From NCBI GenBank assembly GCA_947425005.1, contig CANDYP010000017.1:1-17867 (forward strand): 17,867 bases of DNA, written 5' to 3'. This DNA is from Rickettsiales bacterium (GTDB lineage Bacteria > Pseudomonadota > Alphaproteobacteria > Rickettsiales > UBA1997). How positions within the stretch are numbered: position 1 is the first letter of the stretch; every line of letters begins with the position of its first letter. This document shows positions 1 through 7,627 of this stretch, piece by piece. Below the pieces are notes generated by a model that was not told where the DNA came from, searched no databases, and saw only the letters and a list, made by a program, of their open reading frames with translations. The position numbers and the translations under genes were made by a program.

Positions 1-541
1 ATTTAAACAAGCCAGATTCCTTTAAAACCGGCATTTGGTCTGCTCTTCTATTACCATAAGAATATCCAGAAATATTGTCTTTAATAATAGATTCGATCTT
101 CATCTGAATTTTATCGTCAACGTCACGGTGATTCCACATACAAGCAAACCAGCCATTATCTTTGATGATTCTTTTGCTTTCCGCTAAAGCCTTAACTTGG
201 TCACAAACGTTAAAAGAAGAGCCGAAAGTTACGGCATCAAATTTATCACTTTCTTGTCCAGTTTCTTCGCCAGTGCCAACACTCCAAGATACATTTTGGA
301 ATTGCTTAGTTCTGATGATACCATTGCCGCGCATTGCATCGTTTGGCTCTACCGCAGAAACCTCAAATCCTCTTTTAGCAACTTCAATTGTTAAATGCCC
401 TACACCTGCACCAATATCGCATATTTTAGCAGATGGAGATAAGACCATAATCTCAAACATTTTATCAATTGCTTTAGCCGAGTAATCAGGTCTTTTAATA
501 TAGCTATCAGCTAGAGAGGTATAGTTCCATTCGGTTTTCAT
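1..541 (-). CDS. Class I SAM-dependent methyltransferase, C-terminus cut by window edge
   Basis: Reading from the ATG at 541 to the window edge gives 180 residues with no stop. The class I methyltransferase motif I is clear at residues 41-57 (CDIGAGVGHLTIEVAKRG), followed by an acidic strand end (VEPNDAM, 64-70) that would bind the SAM ribose, and a motif-II-like stretch FDAVTFGSSF at 101-110. This matches the small soluble Methyltransf_11/25 type. The methyl acceptor cannot be told from the sequence. The gene lies 39 nt downstream of the E1-type gene on the same strand, at the distal end of a sugar cluster, so a role in sugar or glycan methylation is possible but only inferred. The C-terminus lies outside the window. 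Confidence 0.8.
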   Translation of the reverse strand, partial: MKTEWNYTSLADSYIKRPDYSAKAIDKMFEIMVLSPSAKICDIGAGVGHLTIEVAKRGFEVSAVEPNDAMRGNGIIRTKQFQNVSWSVGTGEETGQESDKFDAVTFGSSFNVCDQVKALAESKRIIKDNGWFACMWNHRDVDDKIQMKIESIIKDNISGYSYGNRRADQMPVLKESGLFK

Positions 542-580
542 AGTTTTGATTTAGTTAAATTATTGTTATGTAAGTAATGC

Positions 581-2641
581 TTAAAACGGCCCTTTAAACT
601 CTTCTAACTCTTCATTTTTTACATTCAGTTTTGACCAATCAATCTGCCCTTCTCCAAGCATTTCGCAAACTTTATTCGAAATGGTTTTGCTGTTTGGGTA
701 GAATAGATCTTCCAACGATTTCGTAGTTGGGCAGGTAGTTGGGGCGAAGCCCATGCGGGCGATTTGGATTTTTTTGTCGGGGAAGGATTCGCAGATTTTG
801 GCGATGATTTCGGCGGAGGTTCCGAATTCTACCCAGCCGTTATCAACTACTAAAATCTTGCCGGTTTTGGCGACGGATTTTTTGATTAGGTCGATGTCGA
901 GTGGATTAATCCAGATGGGATCGATCACTTCCGCAGCAACACCAATTGATTCTAAATGATGTGCCGCGCGAGTAGCTTCAATTGCCATGTGCGAGATGCC
1001 GACGATCGTAATATCTTTTCCTTCTTTTACCACACGACCCTTGCCGATCTCCATTTCAAAAGCTTCCACCGGCACGTAACTTTTCGAATTACAAAGCAAA
1101 CGATGCTCCATAAAAATTACGGGATTATTGTCGCGGATCGAGGCAATCAAACATCCTTTGGCATCATGCGCATTTGAAGGAGCAACAACTCTCATGCCAG
1201 GAATATGCGCGAACATTGCGTGAAGAGCTTGTGAATGTTGCGCGCCCTGCCCCCAAGATCTGCCAATCATTGTACGCACAACTAGTGGAACCGACAAAGC
1301 GCCGTTGTAAACGTAATGAGCTTTCGCCGCCATGTTGATCAATTGATTTGCCGCCAGCGTCATAAAATCCATTCTGATGTGAACATGAACCGGACGCAGG
1401 CCATACATCGCAGCACCAACAGCCACGCCAGTCATCGCATCTTCAGAAAGCGGAGTTCCGAATAATCTTTCCGGACCAAATTTTTCAATTCCCGCAGTTG
1501 AACCTTGAATTTTTTTATGATCATCAACGTCCAAACCAAAAACAAAAACCTTCTCATCCCGCGCCATTTCTTGGATGCAGGCTTCAGCAATTGCGTCAAC
1601 GTAACGAATTAATTTTTGTTCAGAATCCTTTGTCAGCGGCGCGTCTTTAATTTTTTCTACGCGCGGCGCTAAAACATTTTCGAATAATTCTTTGATTCCG
1701 GGAAATTTCGAAGCCTCAGAAAATGCAATCGAATCAGCGATTTTTTTCTCAACTTTTTTGGCGATTTTTTCTTTTTCTTCTTCACCTAAAATTTTTCCCA
1801 ACACTTCAATTTGATCGTGATCCAACCATTTTTTATACTCTTCCAGATCGCGATATTCCTCATTCAAATCCTCAGTCGGTCCGACATGTTCTTTGTAACG
1901 GTAAGTAAAACATTCGATAAAAATTGGCCCAGATTCTGGATTATTTTTGATCTCATCTGCAGCTTTTTTTGCCACGTCACGAATTTCAAAAACGTCGCCC
2001 TCAGTGATACGATGAGTTTTAATTCCATAAGTTGCGATACGCTCGCAGATCTTGTCTGTCGGCCATCTGCGCTCGATTGGATTGTGAATCGCCAGCTTGT
2101 TATTTTCGCAAAGAAAGATGATTGGAAGTTTGTGAAGTGCGGCAAAATTTATTGATTCGCTGAACACGCCTTCTTCCGTGGCTCCATCGCCAAAGAACGC
2201 AACAACGACTCGTTGCTTGCCGGTTTTTTTAGCTTCGCGTTTCAATGCCATCGCGTATCCAACCGCAACCGGAATCGTCGTGCCCACAACTGCGGAAGCG
2301 CCCATGATGCCGTGATCCATGTCGATCAAATGCATCGATCCAGCCTTGCCGCCAGCACATCCGTCTTTTTTTCCGTAAAGCTCCGCCATCATTTTATTGA
2401 GGTCGCCGCCCTTGGCAATGTGAGTGGCATGACATCTGTAAGTGTTAGAAACTATGTCATCTTTTTCCAAAATATCACAAACACCAACAGCAACAGCCTC
2501 TTGTCCAATCGACAAATGGACCGGGCTTTTGATGACGTCAGTGTGATAAATTTCAGCGATTTTTTCTTCGAATTTTCTGATCAATAACATCGATTCGTAA
2601 AGACGAAAAGTTAGGTCTTTGCTGTTAGTGTTTTTTAACAT
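581..2641 (-). CDS. Fused alpha-beta E1-type thiamine diphosphate-dependent dehydrogenase/transferase
   Basis: This 686-residue protein joins, in one chain, the two subunits of 2-oxoacid dehydrogenase E1 (pyruvate/acetoin/branched-chain type). The alpha half (about 1-330) has the ThDP/Mg motif, GDG at 151-153 ending in NN at 180-181. Its loop reads EHVGPTED (251-258) rather than the GHSxSDP of true PDH E1-alpha. The beta half (about 345-665) has the LSEDAMTGVAVGAAMYGLRP region (398-417), GQGAQHSQ (464-471) and a C-terminal transketolase-like domain (LVVDNGWVEFGTSAEI, 597-612). E1 enzymes decarboxylate a 2-oxoacid and pass the acyl group to a lipoylated E2, but no E2, E3 or lipoyl domain is present here. 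Placed beside nucleotide-sugar genes, it may instead transfer a two-carbon unit to a keto sugar (inference). A central PDH role is less likely but not excluded. The start is the ATG at 2641, with a weak ribosome binding site. Confidence 0.85.
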   Translation of the reverse strand: MLKNTNSKDLTFRLYESMLLIRKFEEKIAEIYHTDVIKSPVHLSIGQEAVAVGVCDILEKDDIVSNTYRCHATHIAKGGDLNKMMAELYGKKDGCAGGKAGSMHLIDMDHGIMGASAVVGTTIPVAVGYAMALKREAKKTGKQRVVVAFFGDGATEEGVFSESINFAALHKLPIIFLCENNKLAIHNPIERRWPTDKICERIATYGIKTHRITEGDVFEIRDVAKKAADEIKNNPESGPIFIECFTYRYKEHVGPTEDLNEEYRDLEEYKKWLDHDQIEVLGKILGEEEKEKIAKKVEKKIADSIAFSEASKFPGIKELFENVLAPRVEKIKDAPLTKDSEQKLIRYVDAIAEACIQEMARDEKVFVFGLDVDDHKKIQGSTAGIEKFGPERLFGTPLSEDAMTGVAVGAAMYGLRPVHVHIRMDFMTLAANQLINMAAKAHYVYNGALSVPLVVRTMIGRSWGQGAQHSQALHAMFAHIPGMRVVAPSNAHDAKGCLIASIRDNNPVIFMEHRLLCNSKSYVPVEAFEMEIGKGRVVKEGKDITIVGISHMAIEATRAAHHLESIGVAAEVIDPIWINPLDIDLIKKSVAKTGKILVVDNGWVEFGTSAEIIAKICESFPDKKIQIARMGFAPTTCPTTKSLEDLFYPNSKTISNKVCEMLGEGQIDWSKLNVKNEELEEFKGPF

Positions 2642-2746
2642 TTCTGGAATTTAATTTGATTTCTTGAAGAGAGGGAATAGCTTGTGCAGCCTTCTTGCAG
2701 GCCAGTCACGATGGTCATCACAATTCCAGCAAAAAACTAAAAGGCA

Positions 2747-3685
2747 ATGATTAGCACTGAAAATTTTCCAAAAATTACAATCATAACGCCGGTAAAAAAT
2801 GCCGCCGCCACTTTGGAAAAAGCCATCAAAAGTTTGATCGATCAAAACTATCCTAATCTCGAATATATTGTGATGGATGGCGCCTCAACTGACGGCACTT
2901 TAGATGTGATTAAAAAATACGAAAAATATATCAGCTATTGGCAAAGTTCTGATGATGGTAGCAATGTTGTCGCCCACGTTGAAGGCATCAAAAAAGCCAG
3001 TGGCGAGATCATCGCCTTCCTTAATGCTGATGATTTTTACGAAGCAGAAACTTTAAAAAAAGTGGCACAAGAGTTTGCTGAAGATCCCGATTTGGACATA
3101 GCTTCGTTTCGTTTTCGCGCCATACGCGACGGCAAAATTATTGAAGAGACAACTCCGGAAGATGCAGTGCTAGAGAAAAATAAAATCATCAGAATACCTG
3201 GCATGAATGCTCGATTTTTTAAAAGAAATTTATTTTTTCGACATGGATTCCCAACGCTTCGAGACGATCAAAATCGTGCCTTCATCAGTAATGATTTGGA
3301 ATATTTAATCAGATTTGCCCTGCTCGGCGCGAAAAATAAAGTAATGGATCACGTCAGCTACAACTACGTAATGCACGAAAATTCGCTGACATTTTCTAAA
3401 AAATCCGAAAGCAAAATTCGTCTCTTTGAAGATAAAATTTTTATCGCCAAAAAATTTCTTAACTCTAGCGATATAGAGGTTTCAGCGGTGTGGAGCAAAA
3501 CATTCAAGAAATGGATAAAAAAATATCGCAGCATGATTGTAGTTAGTCACTTGAAACAAAAGAACTGGGACAGGGCAAAAGAAACTTTGAGACTCGGAAT
3601 TCAAGAAAGCGGTTTTTTTAAATTTACTTTCCATTTAACCAAAACCGCCATCCGCAGTAGGAAAGAAAAGGTGATTGGGTTTTGA
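2747..3685 (+). CDS. Family 2 glycosyltransferase (GT-A fold)
   Basis: This 312-residue protein has an N-terminal GT2 domain: ITIITPVKNAAATLEKAI (10-27), the nucleotide-binding VMDGASTDGT (42-51), and NADD (93-96) as the metal/nucleotide-sugar DXD-type motif after GEIIAFL. No membrane segment is evident, so it should act at the cytoplasmic face, adding one sugar to a lipid-linked or core oligosaccharide. It resembles WcaA-like transferases; donor and acceptor cannot be read from the sequence. It is the only glycosyltransferase in the window and the only sugar gene on the plus strand, divergent from the E1-type gene (105 nt apart) and convergent with hddC-gmhB (51 nt apart). The purine-rich AAAAGG just before ATG 2747 is a good ribosome binding site, though closely spaced. 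Confidence 0.88.
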   Translation: MISTENFPKITIITPVKNAAATLEKAIKSLIDQNYPNLEYIVMDGASTDGTLDVIKKYEKYISYWQSSDDGSNVVAHVEGIKKASGEIIAFLNADDFYEAETLKKVAQEFAEDPDLDIASFRFRAIRDGKIIEETTPEDAVLEKNKIIRIPGMNARFFKRNLFFRHGFPTLRDDQNRAFISNDLEYLIRFALLGAKNKVMDHVSYNYVMHENSLTFSKKSESKIRLFEDKIFIAKKFLNSSDIEVSAVWSKTFKKWIKKYRSMIVVSHLKQKNWDRAKETLRLGIQESGFFKFTFHLTKTAIRSRKEKVIGF

Positions 3686-3707
3686 TCGTAGACGTAATTT
3701 ACTAGAA

Positions 3708-3728
3708 ATTCTGAAACGAGTTCAGGAT
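3708..3728. repeat. Small hairpin between convergent genes
   Basis: ATTCTGAA (3708-3715) pairs with TTCAGGAT (3721-3728) around the loop ACGAG, giving an 8-bp stem with one G.U pair. It lies in the 51-nt gap between the convergent glycosyltransferase and hddC-gmhB genes. No run of T follows on either strand, so it is not a classic intrinsic terminator. The core resembles short palindromic repeats scattered in some alphaproteobacterial genomes. It could mark 3' mRNA ends on both strands (inference). Confidence 0.4.
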
Positions 3729-3736
3729 CCCTCTAT

Positions 3737-4924
3737 TTAACCTTCCAAAATAAATCTTTTCAAATCTTCCGGATTTTTTATTAGTGCTTTCGAAGCAATG
3801 CCTGCACTATCCGCAGCCTGCACATCGATTTCTTTGTCACCCAACATCACTGATTTTTTTGGATCAATATTGAATTCTGCAATCGCCTTTAAAAGCATTC
3901 CGGGACTTGGTTTGCGGTCGAAAGAATCTTGGCGATATTTTTCTATTTTGGCATCCACGTGATGTGGGCAGTAAAAAGTTTTAGTGATTTTTATTCCGCG
4001 TTTTTGGAATTCATTTTCCATCCATTTAGTTAATTCCAGAAATTGTTTTTCGCTGTAGAAACCCTTGGCAATACCGGCTTGGTTGGTGACAACGATTAGT
4101 AAATATCCGAGATCTTGCGCCCGTTTACACAGTTCAAAAATTCCCTCAACAAAGTGAAATTTTTCAATTTCAAAAACGTAACCGTGATCAATGTTGATGA
4201 TTCCATCACGATCTAAGAACAGCGCTTTGTTTTTTACGAGCTGCGGTAGTTCTTTTTGCGCACGGGCGTAATCTTCGGGAATGCCGATGTCGATGAAATA
4301 TTCGTCGACTGTGAAGCCTTGAGGATGTAGTTCGTTTAAATGTTTCATCAAAAAGTCTGACTCGAAAGAAAAACTTTCCGCGACAGAAAACTCAGTAAAA
4401 ATTTTTGGATCTAAAGCATAAATTCCACCATTGATGTAACCGGATTTTTTTTCAGTGGCCTTCTCTTCAAAATTTTTAATCACTGAATTTTCATCAATCA
4501 GCACATTGCCGTAGCGACTGCAGTCATCCATTTTGCGCAGCACTAGAGTTAGTTTTGATTTGTGAGCAGCAGATAATTTTTGGTAATCAATTTGCAAAAA
4601 AGTGTCGCCGTTAATCACGATTACGGGCTTGCTTTGATCGATAAATTTCAGCGAATTTACAATTGCACCGCCAGTTCCTAAAGGCTTGTCTTCTGTGGCG
4701 TAAGAGATCTTCATTCCCAAAAAAGAATCACCGAAATATTGCGTGATTTTTTCCTGCAAATATCCCACCGACAAAACTACATCCGTGACGCCAAATTTTT
4801 TTAAGTGAGTTAAGAGGTAAGACAAAAATGGCTTGCCGGAAATGTCGGCCATCGGCTTGGGAACATCTTTGACAACTGATTGCAATCTAGTGCCGAAACC
4901 TCCAGCGAGAATTATTGCCTGCAT
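3737..4924 (-). CDS. hddC-gmhB: Bifunctional HddC-GmhB: heptose-1-P guanylyltransferase fused to heptose-bisphosphate 7-phosphatase
   Basis: This 395-residue fusion carries two steps of GDP-heptose synthesis. Residues 1-225 form a nucleotidyltransferase: LAGGFGTRL (6-14), the KPM lysine at 23, GTGGA (83-87) and VINGD (103-107). By family and context this is HddC, joining heptose-1-phosphate to GMP. Residues 232-395 form a HAD phosphatase of the GmhB/HisB class: DRDG nucleophile region (Asp238, Asp240), VVTNQAG (278-284), RKPSPGM (337-343) and GDKEID (362-367), for removal of the 7-phosphate. CPHH (319-322) of the zinc loop is kept, but the usual CxC just before RKP is replaced by SFD (334-336), so the structural zinc site looks lost. 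The start, ATG 4924, is 6 nt after the gmhA stop, so the genes are probably co-transcribed. Strict guanylyl specificity is inferred from the neighbours hddA and gmhA. Confidence 0.9.
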   Translation of the reverse strand: MQAIILAGGFGTRLQSVVKDVPKPMADISGKPFLSYLLTHLKKFGVTDVVLSVGYLQEKITQYFGDSFLGMKISYATEDKPLGTGGAIVNSLKFIDQSKPVIVINGDTFLQIDYQKLSAAHKSKLTLVLRKMDDCSRYGNVLIDENSVIKNFEEKATEKKSGYINGGIYALDPKIFTEFSVAESFSFESDFLMKHLNELHPQGFTVDEYFIDIGIPEDYARAQKELPQLVKNKALFLDRDGIINIDHGYVFEIEKFHFVEGIFELCKRAQDLGYLLIVVTNQAGIAKGFYSEKQFLELTKWMENEFQKRGIKITKTFYCPHHVDAKIEKYRQDSFDRKPSPGMLLKAIAEFNIDPKKSVMLGDKEIDVQAADSAGIASKALIKNPEDLKRFILEG

Positions 4925-4930
4925 GCGGCT

Positions 4931-5533
4931 TTATTTTTGTCTGAGTGGATTGTGAGTAGCGCCGAAAAAATCTTCTTCGATCAAAGCGCAAATGATATGG
5001 CCTGCAGCGATGTGACCTTCTTGAATTTTTGGAGTTTCATCCGACGGAATATTAATTTGGTAATCAGCAATCACACCAATATCGCGACCATCGATTCCTA
5101 AAAATCCAACCGTGGTAATTTTTTTTGCCTTCGCCGCCTTCAAGGCCTCAAGCACATTTTTACTTCTGCCGGAAGTCGAAATTCCAATTAGCACGTCACC
5201 CTCCTGCCCTACAGCGTCAACTTGTCGCGAGAAAGAATAAAGGTAGCCGTAATCATTACCAATCGCCGTGAGAGCAGAAGTATCAACCGACAAAGCCATC
5301 GCGTTTAAGGCTGGACGGTCGTAGGAAAGTTTACTAACCAACTCCGCAGATAAGTGCTGCGAATCTGCCGCACTGCCACCATTGCCACAAAACATGATTT
5401 TTTTGCCTTTGCGCAAAGACTCAATGCAGACTTGCGAGATAGTAATGATGTTTTGCTGCAGCTTTTCGTCGCGCAAAATGCGATCAAATAAATCGCGGGT
5501 TTTGGTAAATTCGGAGAGGATGTAATTTTTCAT
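4931..5533 (-). CDS. gmhA: Sedoheptulose-7-phosphate isomerase (phosphoheptose isomerase) GmhA
   Basis: The first step of heptose synthesis: isomerisation of D-sedoheptulose-7-phosphate to D-glycero-D-manno-heptose-7-phosphate. The 200-residue SIS-domain protein has FCGNGGSAADSQHLSAEL (48-65), the sugar-phosphate serine loop STSGRSKN (119-126), and QEGH (171-174). Glu64 and His174 match the general acid/base pair known for GmhA. I start at ATG 5533 rather than the in-frame ATG at 5560: the shorter protein has the normal family length, begins where family members do, and starts 5 nt after the hddA stop instead of overlapping it. It sits between hddA and hddC-gmhB, giving a tight pathway operon. 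The call is firm. Confidence 0.95.
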   Translation of the reverse strand: MKNYILSEFTKTRDLFDRILRDEKLQQNIITISQVCIESLRKGKKIMFCGNGGSAADSQHLSAELVSKLSYDRPALNAMALSVDTSALTAIGNDYGYLYSFSRQVDAVGQEGDVLIGISTSGRSKNVLEALKAAKAKKITTVGFLGIDGRDIGVIADYQINIPSDETPKIQEGHIAAGHIICALIEEDFFGATHNPLRQK

Positions 5534-5538
5534 AAAAA

Positions 5539-6591
5539 TTATTTTAAAAATATTTTCCAACTGTGACTACCTTCGTCAACAAAGTGACAAGGCATAGTTC
5601 TGCCTTCTTTTTCTTGATCTAAAAGTCGAATAATTTTCATTCTTTTTGACGGTGGAACCAAGAACATGATGAACCCTCCCCCGCCAGCACCAGAGATCTT
5701 CCCAGCCATTGCGCCAGCACCCATCACCATGTCGTAAATGCGATCGATATTGCTGTTAGAAATTTTTGATGATGAAGCTTTTTTAGCTTCCCAACCTTTT
5801 TTCATCGACTCAGCGATCGACTGAATATCGCCTTTCAGTAAGGCCTCTTTCATGGTCAAAGACTCTTCCTTAATCAACAACATTGAATCAATTGTTTTAG
5901 TCGATTTCTCTTCAATATTTTTACTTTGCTCTTCGATGATGGCGCTGGAGTCACGTGAGACGCCGGTGTAAAACAAAATCAAAGATTGCTCCAACTCCGA
6001 CATAATCCATTTTCTAACCTTCAGCGGATTAATAATCGTTTTGTCATCTTTGTAAAATTCCATGAAATTCACGCCGCCAAACGTTGCAGCATATTGGTCT
6101 TGCTTACCACCTTTCATGCCCAAATCTTGGCGCTCAATTTTGTAAGCAAGTTGCGCAATGTCGTAATCACCAAATGGAATAGACAACAACTCAGCGTAAG
6201 CTTTAACGATTGAGACCACCAAAGTTGAAGATGATCCTAAGCCAGATCCTGGAGGCGAATCGCAGTAAGTCGTCATCTTAAAAGCGCCAATTGGTTGGCC
6301 TTTATTGTAGTCTTTGATGATACGATTGTAGATCGCTTTGTGCAGTTTTAAATTACCTGTCGGTTCAATGTAATCGGTGACCGAAGTTTCAGACTCTTCA
6401 CCAATGTCAGAAGCGATGAATCTGATTTTGCCGTCAGATTTCGGTTGAAGTGTACAACAAGCGTAAAGATCGATCGTGGCATTCAAAACGCAGCCGCCGT
6501 GAATCGAAAAAAAAGATTCCATGTCAGTACCGCCACCAGCAAGGCCAAGGCGCAAAGGCGAACGGGAGCGAACCAAAAATTTCTCTGGCAT
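5539..6591 (-). CDS. hddA: D-glycero-alpha-D-manno-heptose-7-phosphate kinase HddA (GHMP family)
   Basis: Phosphorylates D-glycero-D-manno-heptose-7-phosphate at C1 in the GDP-heptose route. The alpha anomer distinguishes it from HldE of the ADP route. At 350 residues it is full length and shows all GHMP kinase motifs: RSPLRLGLAGGGTD (10-23), the ATP-binding loop PPGSGLGSSS (113-122), GGKQDQYAATFGG (161-173) with Asp165 as the likely catalytic aspartate, and KISGAGGGGF (298-307). The gene is 10 nt downstream of the 4,6-dehydratase gene and 5 nt upstream of gmhA, all on the minus strand. The only Shine-Dalgarno-like sequence is weak, as for most genes here. Assignment to HddA rather than another GHMP sugar kinase rests on overall resemblance and on the neighbours gmhA and hddC-gmhB. 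Confidence 0.93.
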   Translation of the reverse strand: MPEKFLVRSRSPLRLGLAGGGTDMESFFSIHGGCVLNATIDLYACCTLQPKSDGKIRFIASDIGEESETSVTDYIEPTGNLKLHKAIYNRIIKDYNKGQPIGAFKMTTYCDSPPGSGLGSSSTLVVSIVKAYAELLSIPFGDYDIAQLAYKIERQDLGMKGGKQDQYAATFGGVNFMEFYKDDKTIINPLKVRKWIMSELEQSLILFYTGVSRDSSAIIEEQSKNIEEKSTKTIDSMLLIKEESLTMKEALLKGDIQSIAESMKKGWEAKKASSSKISNSNIDRIYDMVMGAGAMAGKISGAGGGGFIMFLVPPSKRMKIIRLLDQEKEGRTMPCHFVDEGSHSWKIFLK

Positions 6592-6601
6592 GTTTTTAAA
6601 A

Positions 6602-7618
6602 TTAACGAGTTAAAAATTTTTCACCTTTAGCAACCCTGTCACGCCAGTAATCAAGCAGATCTTGCATGATTTGCTCAAACTTAATTTCCGGTTTCCAACC
6701 GGTGTGCTTTTCAAATTTCGCCGTGTTTGGAACTTGCAGATCGGCATCAATCGGGCGCAATCTTTCCAGATCAGTTTCGATTTTAATTTTGCCGCTCATG
6801 GTCGAAATCGAAATCAGGTAATTCAACATTTCGCCAATCGTGCAGCTAAAAGTTCCGCCGATATTGTAATATTCTCCGGCAATAGGATTGACCGTAACCA
6901 GCATGTAGTAAGCACGCACAGCATCACGCACGTCAGCAAAAGTTCGCAGCGAATCAAGATTTCCTACTTTCACAACTGGCGGAATCATGCCTTTCTCAAT
7001 CATCGCAATTTGTTTGGCAAAAGTGCTTTCAGCAAAAACATCACCACGTCGAGGGCCGGTATGGGTGAACATGCGAGTTGTCATCACCGTCATGCCGAAA
7101 GCTTCAGCGTAGTAACGCCCAACTAAATCAGTTCCCACTTTTGAAATCGCGTAAGGCGATGCTGGATGAAAACCACATTCTTCATCAATCGGCAATTTTT
7201 CTTTGGGCACGCGGCCAAAAACTTCTGACGAAGCGCAGACGTGAATAACAGGTTTTAATTCCAACTTGCGCACTGCTTCCAAAACACGCGTCGTGCCTTG
7301 GATATTGGTTTCGAAAGTATCGAGCGGAGATTCAAAACTTGTTTGCGGATAGCTCTGCGCTGCTAAATGAAAAATGTAGTCAGGCTTTGATTTTTTCATC
7401 ACGTCGTGAATTGAGATGTAATCACGCAAATCGCCGTAAAGTAATTGGATGCGATCCCTTTTGTTAATGCGCTCAACTAAGTGCGAGAGATTGTCCAGCG
7501 GGCTTCTCCAGCGGCACATGCCGTAAATTTCCCAATCAGTTTCTGCTAACAAAAAGTCGGCCAAGTGAGATCCAACCATGCCCGTAATGCCGGTAATGAG
7601 GACGCGTTTTTTTGTCAT
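6602..7618 (-). CDS. GDP-mannose/GDP-heptose 4,6-dehydratase-like (extended SDR)
   Basis: This 338-residue extended SDR has the NAD(P) fingerprint GITGMVGSH (10-18) and the dehydratase triad: SSE at 130-132 plus YAISK (Tyr156, Lys160). HTGPRRGDVFAESTFAKQI (186-204) is typical of GDP-mannose 4,6-dehydratase (GMD) and its relatives. Such enzymes convert an NDP-sugar to the 4-keto-6-deoxy form with a bound NADP. It is directly followed, 10 nt downstream, by hddA, gmhA and hddC-gmhB. Its natural substrate may therefore be GDP-D-glycero-alpha-D-manno-heptose, as for DmhA of Yersinia and Campylobacter, rather than GDP-mannose. Sequence alone cannot decide between the two. The product would feed the ColD-like enzyme encoded upstream. 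Full length, with no missing motif. Confidence 0.87.
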   Translation of the reverse strand: MTKKRVLITGITGMVGSHLADFLLAETDWEIYGMCRWRSPLDNLSHLVERINKRDRIQLLYGDLRDYISIHDVMKKSKPDYIFHLAAQSYPQTSFESPLDTFETNIQGTTRVLEAVRKLELKPVIHVCASSEVFGRVPKEKLPIDEECGFHPASPYAISKVGTDLVGRYYAEAFGMTVMTTRMFTHTGPRRGDVFAESTFAKQIAMIEKGMIPPVVKVGNLDSLRTFADVRDAVRAYYMLVTVNPIAGEYYNIGGTFSCTIGEMLNYLISISTMSGKIKIETDLERLRPIDADLQVPNTAKFEKHTGWKPEIKFEQIMQDLLDYWRDRVAKGEKFLTR

Positions 7619-7627
7619 TTTTGGGGA

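Noticed and set aside
1811..2155. Open reading frames of 60-124 codons on the plus strand across the E1-type gene (also 2213-2587)
   Set aside because: They lie fully inside a strongly supported gene on the other strand, resemble no family and have no ribosome binding site.
5534..5560. GmhA start at ATG 5560
   Set aside because: It would overlap the end of hddA and add nine residues not seen in the family; ATG 5533 fits better.
6662..7126. 154-codon plus-strand open frame opposite the GMD-like gene, and 7565-8050 opposite SDR 1
   Set aside because: Both are mirror frames of conserved SDR genes; their translations show no domain.
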